64,000 nucleotides of DNA from Brasenia schreberi (Eukaryota; Streptophyta; Magnoliopsida; Nymphaeales; Cabombaceae): NCBI GenBank assembly GCA_036023115.1, contig JAYKKT010000064.1:8068501-8132500 (forward strand). Reading direction: 5' to 3'. The notes under the pieces were generated by a model that made no database searches, was not told the DNA's origin, and was given only the letters and a program-made list of their open reading frames with translations. How positions within the stretch are numbered: position 1 is the first letter of the stretch; every line of letters begins with the position of its first letter. Of the stretch, positions 17,260 to 28,220 are shown one piece after another. A program made the position numbers and the translations under genes.

Positions 17260-18392
17260 TGTAATGTATGGTATTGTATATGTTACAAAGCTGATTTCTT
17301 TTCCATATTTTTTTTTATGTTTAATGATTTTTAAGAAAAAACAAGAAAAATACATGTATCGTCCGGTACACTTGTATTGATACCGTGTATGAGATACACT
17401 ATTTACAACATTGGTGTCTTTTTCCCCTTATTACCAGTTGACAATTGTGAAGAGACGATTAGCACTTTGTTGGTTGTGTTATTGTTCAATGTTTCTCTCC
17501 TTTCCACCCAAAATGTGCCTGTTGAATGTAGCACCTGACTGATTGTTGCTCCTAGTTTTACAGTTTATCACGTTGAGCAATCGTGGATGTGGCCTTCGAG
17601 ATTTGCGTCAAGTTTAAGGGAACTAGATTACTTCTGTTCATGCATTTTCTTGTTAGTGCACAAAATCAGAAAGTTAGGAAACGCTTCAAGTAGTCGGGAC
17701 TTCCCTTATGCATGGATTGTCTTGTGTGTGAGTGCGTGAAATCAAAAGTTTATGAAACACATACTTCTTGGTACTGCAAACAAAATGCCTCCACCAAGTT
17801 GCCTGATTCCAATTATTAACAGCTTAGTTTGATATCCAACATAGGGATGGTATCTGAGATGATCTTGACATGGGGCTGCTAAGTGCTAACTAATCAGAGC
17901 ATAGATGTTAGACGCAGAAAAGATTTGGATTCCATGTTTCAACTAAAAGACAAGGAAGAAGGAAAAGAAAGCATGGACCCGTTGAATTATCACAAAGGTT
18001 CTACCCTTTCCTCTACCATCTTCAGCTATTATCTCTTTAATCCAAGGAGACTGTCACAAAGATCACAAAAGTAATCAGATCTTGGCTGCAGGTGTAGTCG
18101 TGCGTTCTGACTCTCACAAGCCAACAGCAAAGAAGATGGAGCTTTGAATGCTAGATCTTGGGTGATGGTTCTAGTCGTTAAGTCTTAAGATCGCAGTTTC
18201 TGGGAGTTGTATATCTTGAAGAGCACCTGATATTCTCAAAGAATTTTGCATTTTCCTTTCAAATTCAGCACAAGCTCTTACATCACCAACATAATACAGA
18301 CCATAACAGAACATATTGTTTACAAAGCCAAGCTAGCAAAAAGGAAAAACCTGCAACCCACATTGGCTTCTTCCTCCCCCAACCTTGTGTAT
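17260..18392. other. Intergenic DNA downstream of PSBX
   Basis: No gene that I can support. The bases just below 18393 are presumably the PSBX 3' UTR, since PSBX reads leftward. I found no clear polyadenylation signal to fix its end. Confidence 0.4.
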
Positions 18393-18761
18393 CTATGATC
18401 GCTTGACAGGATCAAAGTTGGAGACGCCGATCACTGCCCCAATGATCACTCCAACCACAACACCACCGGATACTATGCTGAGCAAGAAGTTCTTGAGGGA
18501 AGGTGACAGTCCGGGCTGTGCTGCCTCGGCTATTTCTGGCACGACCATGGCAGCAGTCAATGCCAACGCGGTGATGCCCGTGACTGCCTGCTCCTTGAGT
18601 GGGAAGGGCTTGGATGCAGCTTTAATGCTGATGGGTGCAGGCGCAGGTGAAGGTGCCGCAGGAGTTGGGCCAGAAGGCTTGGCTGAGGCCGAGATCACGG
18701 CTTGCCTGCGGCAGATCGAGGTTACCGGCAATGAGAGAGAAAGTGCAGATGCCGTCGCCAT
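18393..18761 (-). CDS. PSBX: Photosystem II reaction-centre subunit X, chloroplast precursor
   Basis: Nuclear gene for the small thylakoid subunit PsbX of photosystem II, which sits beside cytochrome b559 and is associated with quinone turnover. It has 122 residues and no intron. Residues 1 to about 50 are a Ser/Ala/Pro-rich chloroplast transit region with Arg/Lys. A hydrophobic thylakoid-transfer stretch (about 58-77, [16 protein letters not shown]) follows, ending in the AEA-A cleavage motif at 78-81. The mature part is about 41 residues ([19 protein letters not shown] onward), with one membrane span at about 91-113 and the family C-terminus [11 protein letters not shown]. The mature segment matches plant PsbX ('UV-B-repressible protein') almost residue for residue. 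The start is the only Met giving a full transit peptide. Light-type motifs lie upstream. It lies about 1.4 kb from LINE copy B and 0.6 kb from copy C. Confidence 0.95.
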   Translation of the reverse strand: MATASALSLSLPVTSICRRQAVISASAKPSGPTPAAPSPAPAPISIKAASKPFPLKEQAVTGITALALTAAMVVPEIAEAAQPGLSPSLKNFLLSIVSGGVVVGVIIGAVIGVSNFDPVKRS

Positions 18762-18867
18762 TCCCTCTGCTTGGTGCGAAGGTTTCCTCTGCTCTCTTTC
18801 TCTCTCTACTCTGTGTTTGTGTTAGTCTGGTGGTGGCAATGGTGAAGATGAGAGAAGAAGCGATAAA

Positions 18868-18974
18868 TACACGGAAAGCAGTGAGTGGTGGAGAACGAGG
18901 GTGTTATCACTCAGCGTCCAAGTGTTGATGTCCACGTGGCAGCCTCTCAGTCCTTCTGGAGGATAGCCTTATCC
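18868..18974 (-). promoter_or_regulatory. PSBX promoter: TATA-like box, G-box, I-box
   Basis: Reading the minus strand upstream of the ATG at 18761: a TATA-like GTATTTATCG complements 18868-18877 (about 110 bp upstream); a perfect palindromic G-box CCACGTGG is at 18932-18939; and an I-box core GATAAG complements 18968-18973. G-box plus I-box is the classic combination in light-regulated photosynthesis nuclear genes, which fits the product. Function is inferred from position and known motif use. Confidence 0.7.
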
Positions 18975-19314
18975 TGAAAACTTAGTGCAAGATTGCAGAG
19001 TGATCAATGGGATCGCAGACTCGGTCACACTTGGTTGACTTGGACCCGGGTTGGAGGTTGTTTCCGAGTCAAGAACTTGGAAAACATTTTTTTTTGGAAA
19101 ACTGAACAACAAGGATTTTAATAAAACTGGTTTATTGATGTAGGAAATCTTTTTGAGGTTACTTTTAGCATTCAAAGATCTAGTTTTTTTTGAAGTTTTA
19201 GCTGGAGGATCGAGAAATTTATTTCGGGCAGGAAGAACTTCATATAGGACGGGCTTTAAATTTTTTAAGTTTTAAAAATTTCAATGCGTGATTAAAATTT
19301 TCAAAATTTTGAGT

Positions 19315-19329
19315 GTAACAGCTATCCCA
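19315..19329. repeat. Left target-site duplication of LINE copy C
   Basis: GTAACAGCTATCCCA; the right copy at 22550-22564 is GTAACGGCTACCCCA (13 of 15 identical, the differences being transitions). Confidence 0.7.
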
Positions 19330-22300
19330 ACTCTGTCAGGTAAGGGATCACCCTTGCATGACAGGTCTCAACCCTAGATAAAAGAGGAGGGTTGCATTAG
19401 GCTTTGGACAACTAGCGTAAAACTTTGTCAGACTTATCTACCATTAATTCTACAAATTATTAGTATTGTGTTAGGGCGTTCCCTCTTAGCGATGAACTGG
19501 AGAGCTCAAATGTACTGAAAAGTAAGGGTCACTATCTTCACATTTTCAGAATGAACGGATACAGGGGATAAAGAAGCTAGTCTTAGATAATAAGATTCGT
19601 ATTGATACTTGAAATTTCAGGACATTGACCAATAAATTAATGGAGGTGGTAGATACTATGATTCAGAGAAAGATTCACATTTTATGTTTACAAGTGACAA
19701 AGCGGGTTGAAGAAAAAACAAAGGAGATTGAGAATACATGTTTTAAATTATGATACCCGGGAAAAGAAAAGGCTTGAAACAAAGTTGGTATTATCATAAA
19801 TAAATATTTAAAGGATAGTGTAGTAGACATATAACGATATGGTGACCGAATCATGACGTTGAAATTAATACTAGGAGCAAAGGTTTTGAATATAGTTTGT
19901 ACTTTTGCAGCCGAAGTAAAACTAGAAGATAGTATAAAGATGGCTTTTTGGGAGGAGTTAGATAAGGTGGTTCAAAAAATTTCACAAAGAGAGATGATTT
20001 ATTTAGGAAGAGACTTAAATGGACATGTCGGTAAAGAGGCATTAGGATATCAAGGTATTCATGAAAACTTTGGCTTTGGTAATTAAATGAGGAGGGTAGG
20101 AAGATTTTAAATTTTGTTATGGCATTTGATCTCTATAGTCAATACAATCTTTAAAAAATGAGGTGAACATTTAATTACTTATAAGAGTGTCTTATGAAAA
20201 ACACAAATTGATTATTTCTTTTGTAGGAAAAAAGATATAGATTATGTTGTAAAGATTGCAAGGTAATTGTAGAAAAACGCTTAACTATTAAACATCGACT
20301 TTTAGTAATAATTTTATAGGTAAAAAGGTGGACAAAGAAGAATAGAGTGCATAGAGCTATTTGGACAATATAACCTTAAATGTGAGAAAACATATATATT
20401 TAAATAGAAAGTTCTTCAAGAGGATGCATGGAATTATATAGGTACATCTTTTAATATGTGGAATAATATAACTATACATATTAGAAAAATAACAAAAGTT
20501 GTGTTAGACATATCTAAGAGAGGCGTATCAATATAATAAGAAACTTGGTGGTGGAATGAAGTGGTGTAAGTTAAAATCCAGGCAAAGAAGACATGTTACA
20601 AATTGCATTATGTTAAGAAGACTAGTGAAACTTTCGAGGCTTATAAGAAAGAAAAGAAAAAAATGAAAATGCCGTTAGTGAAGCAAAACCAAAGTTTGAC
20701 AAGATTTATATAAAAAACTTAACTCAAAAGAAGGTGAAAGAGATATTTATAGGATAGCTAAGGATAGAGATTATTAGATGCATTAAAGATGAGGATGAGA
20801 AGATTTTAGTAGTGAATAATGATATAAAAAATAGATAAAAAAATTATTTCTATAAGCTTTTTAATGAAAATAAAGATACTAGTATTAGATTAGGAGAGTT
20901 AGCCAAATAAGAAAATATATAAACAATAATTCTTATTGATGTATTTAAAAGAATGAAGTAATGATCTAGCTTATTGGGAGTTAACTGCTAACATGGCACA
21001 CGATAGGGATCTGTGGAAACAAAGAATCCATGTAGCCGACCCCGTCTAGTATGGGAAAAGGCTTAGTTGTTGTTTGTTGTTGTTGTTTATTTAAAAGAAT
21101 GAAGTAAAAGAGACTCTTAAATATATAAAAGTAAATTTGTAGTACTAGACAATATTCCTAAAAAATCGTAGGAGAGGTGGGGCTCACTTGGCTCACAAGA
21201 GTATTTAATGAAATATGAAACCTAAAAGATGCCCGAGAAATATAGAGCAAGTACATATATCCATCCATTTATGAGAATAAGAGAGATATTCAGAATTATT
21301 CGAATTATCAAGGTATCAAGTTAATGAGTCATAATATGAAATTATGGACAAGAATTATCGAACATAGGTTAAAAAAGTATCGAGTACAACAGAGAACCAA
21401 TTCAGATTCATGGTCGATAGATCTACTATTGAAATAATTCACTTATTCAGACGTCTTATAGAACATTTTAGAGTAAAAAAGAAGAACCTTCACATGATAT
21501 TTATTGATTTAAAAAAGGTTTACGATAAGGTGTCAAGAGATATTCTTTGAAGAACCTTGTAAAATAGAGGTATCCTATTAACATACATAAATTTTATAAG
21601 AGACATGTGCAATGGTACAATAGCATATGTGAGAACTCATAAAGGAATGACAAACTTATTTGAAGTTAATATTAGGTTACATCAAGGATCAACTTTAAGT
21701 CTATACTTATTTATAATGGTGATTGATGAGTTAACAAAATAATATCAACATGAAGTACCTTGGTGGATGTTATTTGCATATGATATTGTGTTAGTAGATG
21801 AGTTTAAGGAAAAAGTTAATAGTAAATTTGAACTAGGAAGAGAAACATTAGAAAGTAAAGGATTTCATTTAGTAGAATAAAGACAATATATAGAATGTGA
21901 GTTTGGTCATTTTGGTACTTTAGATGACATAAAAATTAAGATTAGCATACAATGCATCCCTCACAAGAAAATTTTTAAATACCTAGCGTCAATTTTTCAA
22001 AGTGATGGAGATGTTACACATAATTAATGCCGGTTGGTTAAAACGGAGAGGGACATCAGATATTATATGTGATAAAAAGATACAATTAAAGTTAAAAGAT
22101 ATATATTATAAAGCAACCATTAGACCTATTATGTTTTATGGTTCTGAGTGTTGGACAGATAATCAACAATATGTGCAAAAGATACCCATAGCAGAAATGA
22201 AGATGTTGAGATGGAAGAGTAGTCACACAAGGAAAGACCGTACGTATAATAAGCTTATTAGAAACCAATTGGAAGTAGCAGAATAAAATGATAGAAAATC

Positions 22301-22549
22301 ATTTAAGATAGTTTGAACATGTAGAAAGATGACCAAAAGACGCTCTCGTAAGAATATATGAAAAATTAGATTGTGAAAATGTTAAAAGAAGAATAAGATG
22401 ACCACAAAAGTATTGGAAAGAAACTATAAAGAATGATCTAGTTTATATTGAGTTAACTGCTAGCAGGACACGTGATAGGTCTATGTGAAAGCAAAGAATC
22501 AATGTAGCTGACCCCATCTAGTATGGGAAAAGGCTTAGTTGTTGTTGTT
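19330..22549 (+). mobile_element. RTE-clade LINE copy C, full length but heavily decayed
   Basis: About 3.2 kb, from the leader ('gggatcacccttgcatgacaggt', about 19347) to the tail CTAGTATGGGAAAAGGCTTAG plus TTG repeats. Endonuclease remnants (GRDLNGHVGKEALGYQ) are at 19853-20086 and RT/C-terminal remnants (MFYGSECW) at 22002-22286. The RT motif is FAYD instead of FADD. Very many stops and small indels make it the oldest-looking of the long copies. It is interrupted by a nested LINE fragment at 20962-21087. Confidence 0.9.
20942..21107 (+). mobile_element. 5'-truncated LINE fragment nested in copy C
   Basis: Bases 20962-21087 are the last ~120 bp of the same LINE family ('atgatctagcttattgggag' to TTG tail), almost without decay. 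They are flanked by a perfect 20-bp duplication at 20942-20961 and 21088-21107 (TATTTAAAAGAATGAAGTAA). The host element's reading resumes across the duplication. It is much younger-looking than the copy C around it. Confidence 0.92.
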
Positions 22550-22564
22550 GTAACGGCTACCCCA
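22550..22564. repeat. Right target-site duplication of LINE copy C
   Basis: GTAACGGCTACCCCA, partner of 19315-19329. Confidence 0.7.
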
Positions 22565-24108
22565 TCCAGCCACAACGTAGATCCACCGGTGCTCATGGTA
22601 GTGTTTGATGCGTGCAATTTTATCCAATATTATCCCTCTTTAGAATTCTTTCGAATTTGAATTTAATTGTCATTAATTAACCATATTGTTCATTATCTGG
22701 AAAAGTCTGTTATATGTCTGTTAACTCCACAAATATTCTCAATTCATCTTGATGCCCTTAAGTTTCACATCCATGTTTTTGACAAGCGACATTTAAAGCT
22801 CTAATTCAAATTTATTTTTTAATGGGCAAAAGTGTGTCGATGCTCAGCAATGGCCTAACATGGCCTACTATGCGGGCTTCATGTTAGGCCATCTCGGTGT
22901 GAAAGGAAGCCCTATAACCCAATCGCGGCGTGTGGATAGACCTCACCTGATCTCTACGAACTGGTATTAGGAGTATCTCTTCACAACCAGTATCGCTTTT
23001 GTTTGTCAAAATTGCTTGGAATTGAACTCGTGAAATCTTGAGAGGGAGACAACACCCGAACCAATGGTCTATACAGCTTTTGAGTCCTGCTAGCTTTTCC
23101 AACCTTAGAAATTTGAATCTCTTGAACTGGAGTGCATTGACTATGACTAGGGCTTCCAAACAAGCGGATAGAACCGAACTCAGGCTATTTGAGCTCTTCT
23201 TCTTCACTCCATCATAGGCTTTAAACAAGAATAGGTACGAGTGAGGCTTTTATTGGAAACTACCCAAGTGTGTCAAAAACAAGCTACTCCTGAAGCGAAG
23301 AGTTCAGTTTTTATTATGTATTCCATTATGAAAATATCCTGAAACAAACTTGTCATTTTATTAAGGAGTTGAATTTTCGTATGCAGTGGTTGCTTTAAGA
23401 TTGTTTTTGACTTCTTCACTGATCGAAATCCAAAACCAAGCCTTTTCCCATACTAAGTGGGGAGTGCTACATGGATTCTAGTCGATATTGAGCTTGATCT
23501 CGTGTCTTGTTTTTGACTTCTATCATAGTTTCCTTTCTTTCCATGACTGCATGTGTCTGCGCGCTAAAGTATTTTACAGAACCAACCAAAGAGAAGACCA
23601 AGCAACCACAGTTCCCTGACAAAAGCATCGAAGTAGGATTGCATCCTTCTGCTCAACATGAGAGTTGTTCAGAAACTGCTACTTCTACATTTTTGTAGAA
23701 GCAGAATACTGCCAATTAAGAAATCTAAAAAGAACATCAATTCCAAAGAATAAAACTACAATGCTGAAATCGGACAAGGCATGCCTCTAGATGACCAATA
23801 AAAGGAACATTTTTCAATTACCATAAAATAGGACTCCAAACATCCGAGTTTTCAGGAGCCAGATCGTCCATCTTCACTGAAAACGACTTACAGTGCACGG
23901 TCAGAGACCGGGTTTGGATGCCCATTGAGCAAAAATGGCGAGGAAGCTCATTGGAGTGGCTGACTCACACTTGGCTAGGTCCATTCTGTTGAAGCTTCGA
24001 TGAGCTTTTTGTCAATATATAATACCTTTCACTTGTGTTCGCAGTCAAGGCAAAAGTATCGGAGTCATCGACTAAATGTGACCAAATACTGGGAGTCCGA
24101 ACTCTGCC

Positions 24109-24110
<2 letters not shown>

Positions 24111-24162
<52 letters not shown>
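24111..24162. repeat. (GA)n microsatellite
   Basis: Perfect GA dinucleotide run of about 52 bp. Confidence 0.95.
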
Positions 24163-24165
<3 letters not shown>

Positions 24166-24286
24166 GCTGTGCCCCCTTCCTCTTCAATGCAAATTTTGAG
24201 GCTCCACCCATGCGTGTGTATGTATGAGTAACGTGATATATACGTAATATGGCGCTGTGCTTTCAGTCATCAACATAACTATACCA

Positions 24287-24325
<39 letters not shown>
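24287..24325. repeat. (CT)n(CA)n microsatellite
   Basis: A CT run passing directly into a CA run. Confidence 0.9.
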
Positions 24326-24610
24326 TTCCAGGTAGGGGTGTCAACAGTTCAGAGTACGCACATCCAGGTAAGTGAAGGTCCAGGCTCTATTCAAGAAAAC
24401 CAGTACCAGACCTGCTGTATCCAGGTCCCATTCGGACTTCCATCAGGAATCATGCAGAGATCATAAAAGATCTAATAAGTTTACTACTTTGATGTGTTCA
24501 AGTACCAATGTCATGAAAGATCAAAACTTACTGATACCAAATTGATGAAATTGCATTACTTTACACCAAATTATGCTTCTAATTATTTGACTATCTGCAA
24601 TAGCAAACAA

Positions 24611-27600
24611 ACTCCGCCCATGTAAGGGGTCACCCTTGTATTGTCAGTCCCAAGCCCGGATAAAGGAGGAGGGTTGTGTTAAGGCTTCCGACAGCCTGCG
24701 TAAAACTTCGTCAGATTTTTATAACATGGATTACAAAAATTATGAGCTTTGGGGCATCCTCGCCTAACAACGTGCTGCAGAGCCCGAATGCTGTAATAAG
24801 TAAGCAAGAGCCACTATATTTTCTTTCGAATGTAGTGAATCAATTGAAGAGAGGGTTCCCACATCATGGACGGGTGTGGGTAAAGAAGTTAGTCCCACTA
24901 CATTGTCGCTCGAATGTATTGAATAATTTTCAGAAAAGGTCTCTGCATTTTGAAATGGACAGATGTAGGGGGTAAGGAAGCTAGTCCTAGATAATAAGAT
25001 TCATAATGGTTCTTGAAATATAGGAACATTATCTAATAAGTTAATGGAGGTGGTAGATACTATGATTAAGAGAAAGATTCATATTCTATGTTTACAAGAG
25101 ACAAAATGGGTTAGAGAAAAAGCAAAGAAGATAGAGGATACATGTTTTAAATTATGATACTCATGTAAAGAAAAGGCTCGAAACGAAGTTTGTATTATCA
25201 TAGATAAAGATTTAGAAGATAGTTTAGTAGATATACAACAATAAGGTGATCGAATCATGACGTTGAAATTAGTGTTAAGAGCAGAGGTTTTGAATATAAT
25301 TTGTGCTTACGCACCCTAAGTAGGACTAAAAGATAGCATAAAGATAGCTTTTTGAGAAGAGTTAGATAAGGTGATTCAAAAGATTCCACAAAAGGAGATG
25401 ATTTATTTAAGAGGAGACTTAAATGAACATGTCAGTAAAGAGGCATTAGGATATCAAGGGATTCATGGAAACTTTGGTTTTGGGGATATAAATGAGAAAG
25501 TTAGAGAGATTTTAAATTTTGCTATGGCATTTGATCTCTTTATAGTCAATACAATCTTCAAAAAATGAGATGAACATTTAATTACTTATAAGAGTGGCTT
25601 ATCACAAACACAAATTTATTACTTTATTTGTATAAAAAAAGATAGAGCGTGTTATAAAGATTGCGAGGTAATTACAGGAGAAAGCTTAACCACCCACCAT
25701 CGACTTTTAGTTATGGATTTACAAATAAAAAAATAGACAAAGAAGAAAAGAGTGCATCGAGCTATTCGGACTAAATGGTGAAACCTTAAAAGCGAGAAAA
25801 AAGATTTATTTAAAAGAAAGTCCTTCAAGGAGATGTTTGGAATTATGTTGGTACACCCTGTGATATGTGGAACAATATGGCTATACATATTAGGAAAGTG
25901 GCGAAAGATGTGTTAGGTGTATCTAAGGGAGGTGTACCGACACAAAAAGAAACTTGGTGGTGGAGTGAAGTAGTGCAAAATAAAATCAAGGCAAAGAGAG
26001 CATGTTATAAATTACATTATACTAAGAAAACTAGTGAAACTTTAGATACTTATAAGAAAGCAAAGAAGGAAGCGAAAAAGGTCGTGAGTAAAGAAAAAGC
26101 TAAAATTTGAGAAGGTTTATATAAAAAACTCAACTCAAAAGAGGGTAAAAGAGATATTTTTAGGACAGCTAGGGCTAGAGATAAGAAAACTAAAGATCTT
26201 AATTATGTTAGATGCATAAAAAACGAGGATGAAAAATTTTTAGTGGTAAATGATGATATAAGAAATAGATGAAAAAAATATTTTATAAGCTTTTTAATAA
26301 AAATAAAGATGTTAGTATTAGCTTAGGAGAGTTAGCCAAATCAGAAAAGTATATAAACCACAACTTCTACCAACGTATTCAAAAAAATGAAGTCAAAGAG
26401 GCTCTTAAACATATGAAGGGTGGTAAATCGGTAGGACCAAACAATATTCCTATAAAAGTTTGGAAAATACTAGGAGAAATAGGAATCACTTAGCTCAAAG
26501 ATTATTTAATGAAATATGGAGAAACCAAAAGATATCCAAAGAATGGAGAGCGAGTACACTTACCCATATATAATAACAAGGGAGACATTCAGAATTGTAA
26601 GAATTATCGAGGTATCAAGTTAATGAGCTATACTATGAAATTGTGGGAAAGAATTATTGAACGTAGGTTAAGACAAGTATAAAGTACAATAGAAAACCAA
26701 TTTGGATTCATGCCAGGCAGATCTACTGTTGAAGCGATTCACCTTTTGAGACGTCTTATGAAATATTTTAGAGCAAAAAAGAAAGACCTTCACATGATAT
26801 TTATTGGTCTAGAAAAAACTTATGATAGGGTATCGAGGGAGGTTCTTTGGAGAACTTTGGAAAACAGAGGTATCCCATTGACATACATTAACCTTATAAG
26901 AGACATGTACGATGGTGCAAAAACATGTGTGAGGACTTACGAAGGAATGACAGACTTCTTTGAAGTTAATATTGGGTTAAATCAAGGATCAACTTTAAGT
27001 CCATGCTTATTTATAATGGTGATTGATGAGTTAACAAAACATATTCAAGATGAAGTACCTTGGGGTATGTTATTTGAAGATGACATTGTGTTAGTGGAGG
27101 AGTGAAAGCGTTGATAGAAAATTGGAACTATGGAGAGAAACATTAGAAAACAAAGGTCTCCGACTTAGTAGAAGAGAGATAGACTATATGGAATGTAAGT
27201 TTGATCATTTGGTTACCTCAGAGGACATAGAAATTAAAATTGACACACATTCCATCCCCTAAAAAGAAAGTTTTAAATACCTAGAGTCAATTTTTCCGAG
27301 TGATGGAAGAATTGATGGAGATGTTACGCATAGGATTAATGCTGGTTGGTTAAAATGGAGAGGAGCATCAGGTATTCTTTGTGATAAGAAGATAAAAGCT
27401 AAATATTGTAGAGCAGCAATTAGGCCTGCCATGTTTTATGGTTCTGAGTGTTGGGTAGTTAATCATCAGCATGTACAAAAGATGTCTGTGACAGAAATGA
27501 AGATGTTGAGATGGATGAGTGGTTATATTAGAAATGACTGTATACATAATGAGGTTATTAGAAATAAATTAGGAGTGACACCAATAGAGGATAAAATGAG

Positions 27601-27842
27601 AGAATATCGTTTAAGATGGTTTGAACATATAGAAAGAAGATCAAAAGAAGAACCTCTAAAAAGGTATGAAAAATTAAATTTGGAAAGTATTAAACGAGCT
27701 AGAGGATGACCACAAAAGTGTTGGAAAGAAACAATAAAGAATGATCTAGCTTATTGTGAGTTAACTGCTAACTTGGCACATGATAGGGAATCCACGTAGC
27801 CGACCTCGTCTAGTATGGGAAAAGGCTTAGTTGTTGTTGCTA
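24611..27842 (+). mobile_element. RTE-clade LINE copy D, full length, defective
   Basis: About 3.2 kb, from the leader ('gtaaggggtcacccttgtat', about 24621) to CTAGTATGGGAAAAGGCTTAG and TTG repeats ending about 27842. Endonuclease segment LRGDLNEHVSKEALGYQ is near 25400. RT segment is at 26710-27105, with [22 protein letters not shown] and the altered active site [12 protein letters not shown]. The C-terminal block MFYGSECW...RWFEHIERRSKEE is at 27431-27709. From about 25440 onward it is nearly identical to copy A, including shared disabling mutations. A weak target duplication is possible: CAATAGCAAACAA at 24598-24610 against CAACAACAAACAA at 27843-27855. Confidence 0.9.
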
Positions 27843-27855
27843 CAACAACAAACAA

Positions 27856-28220
27856 TTGGCGAAAACCATAGAAAACAATAACAGAAACATAATCTGGGTT
27901 ATCAAATTCATCAATTCAAATCAGAGTGTATGAATTATTTATGAAAAAAATCATAACTGATCCTATCAAAGCCATCCATTCACATAATGTTTGTCAACTA
28001 GGATATCAAAGCCATCTAAGCTTTATCAACAGATGCTGCTGTAAATTCAAAATGAGATTGAAGAAAACAAAAGTTACGTGATGATATTAGTTTTATAGTG
28101 TAATGTTTTGATACTTAAATCCTGATACAACAGACCAAGAAGATTGGTATGCAGCACACAATGTGGAAGTCTAGCATATTTTTAGTATACGTTCCCAGAT
28201 CAAACTTGAAAATGTGACAG
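27856..28220. other. Intergenic DNA downstream of the MSL10-like pseudogene
   Basis: AT-rich, and presumably includes the former 3' UTR of the leftward-reading gene. Nothing else recognised. Confidence 0.4.

Larger units (their letters stand above)
22565..24597. other. Intergenic DNA between LINE copies C and D
   Basis: No gene that I can name. The open stretch 22884-23228 on the minus strand has no recognisable motif. At 23433-23480 there is a short minus-strand scrap of the LINE 3' end ('aagccttttcccatacta', 'ctacatggattct'). Microsatellites occur at 24111-24162 and 24287-24325. Confidence 0.5.

Noticed and set aside
18385..18928. Plus-strand frames overlapping PSBX (146 and 97 codons)
   Set aside because: They are antisense shadows of the PSBX coding region, without family motifs.
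22884..23228. 114-codon minus-strand frame
   Set aside because: No recognisable domain, and no codon or splice context to support a gene.
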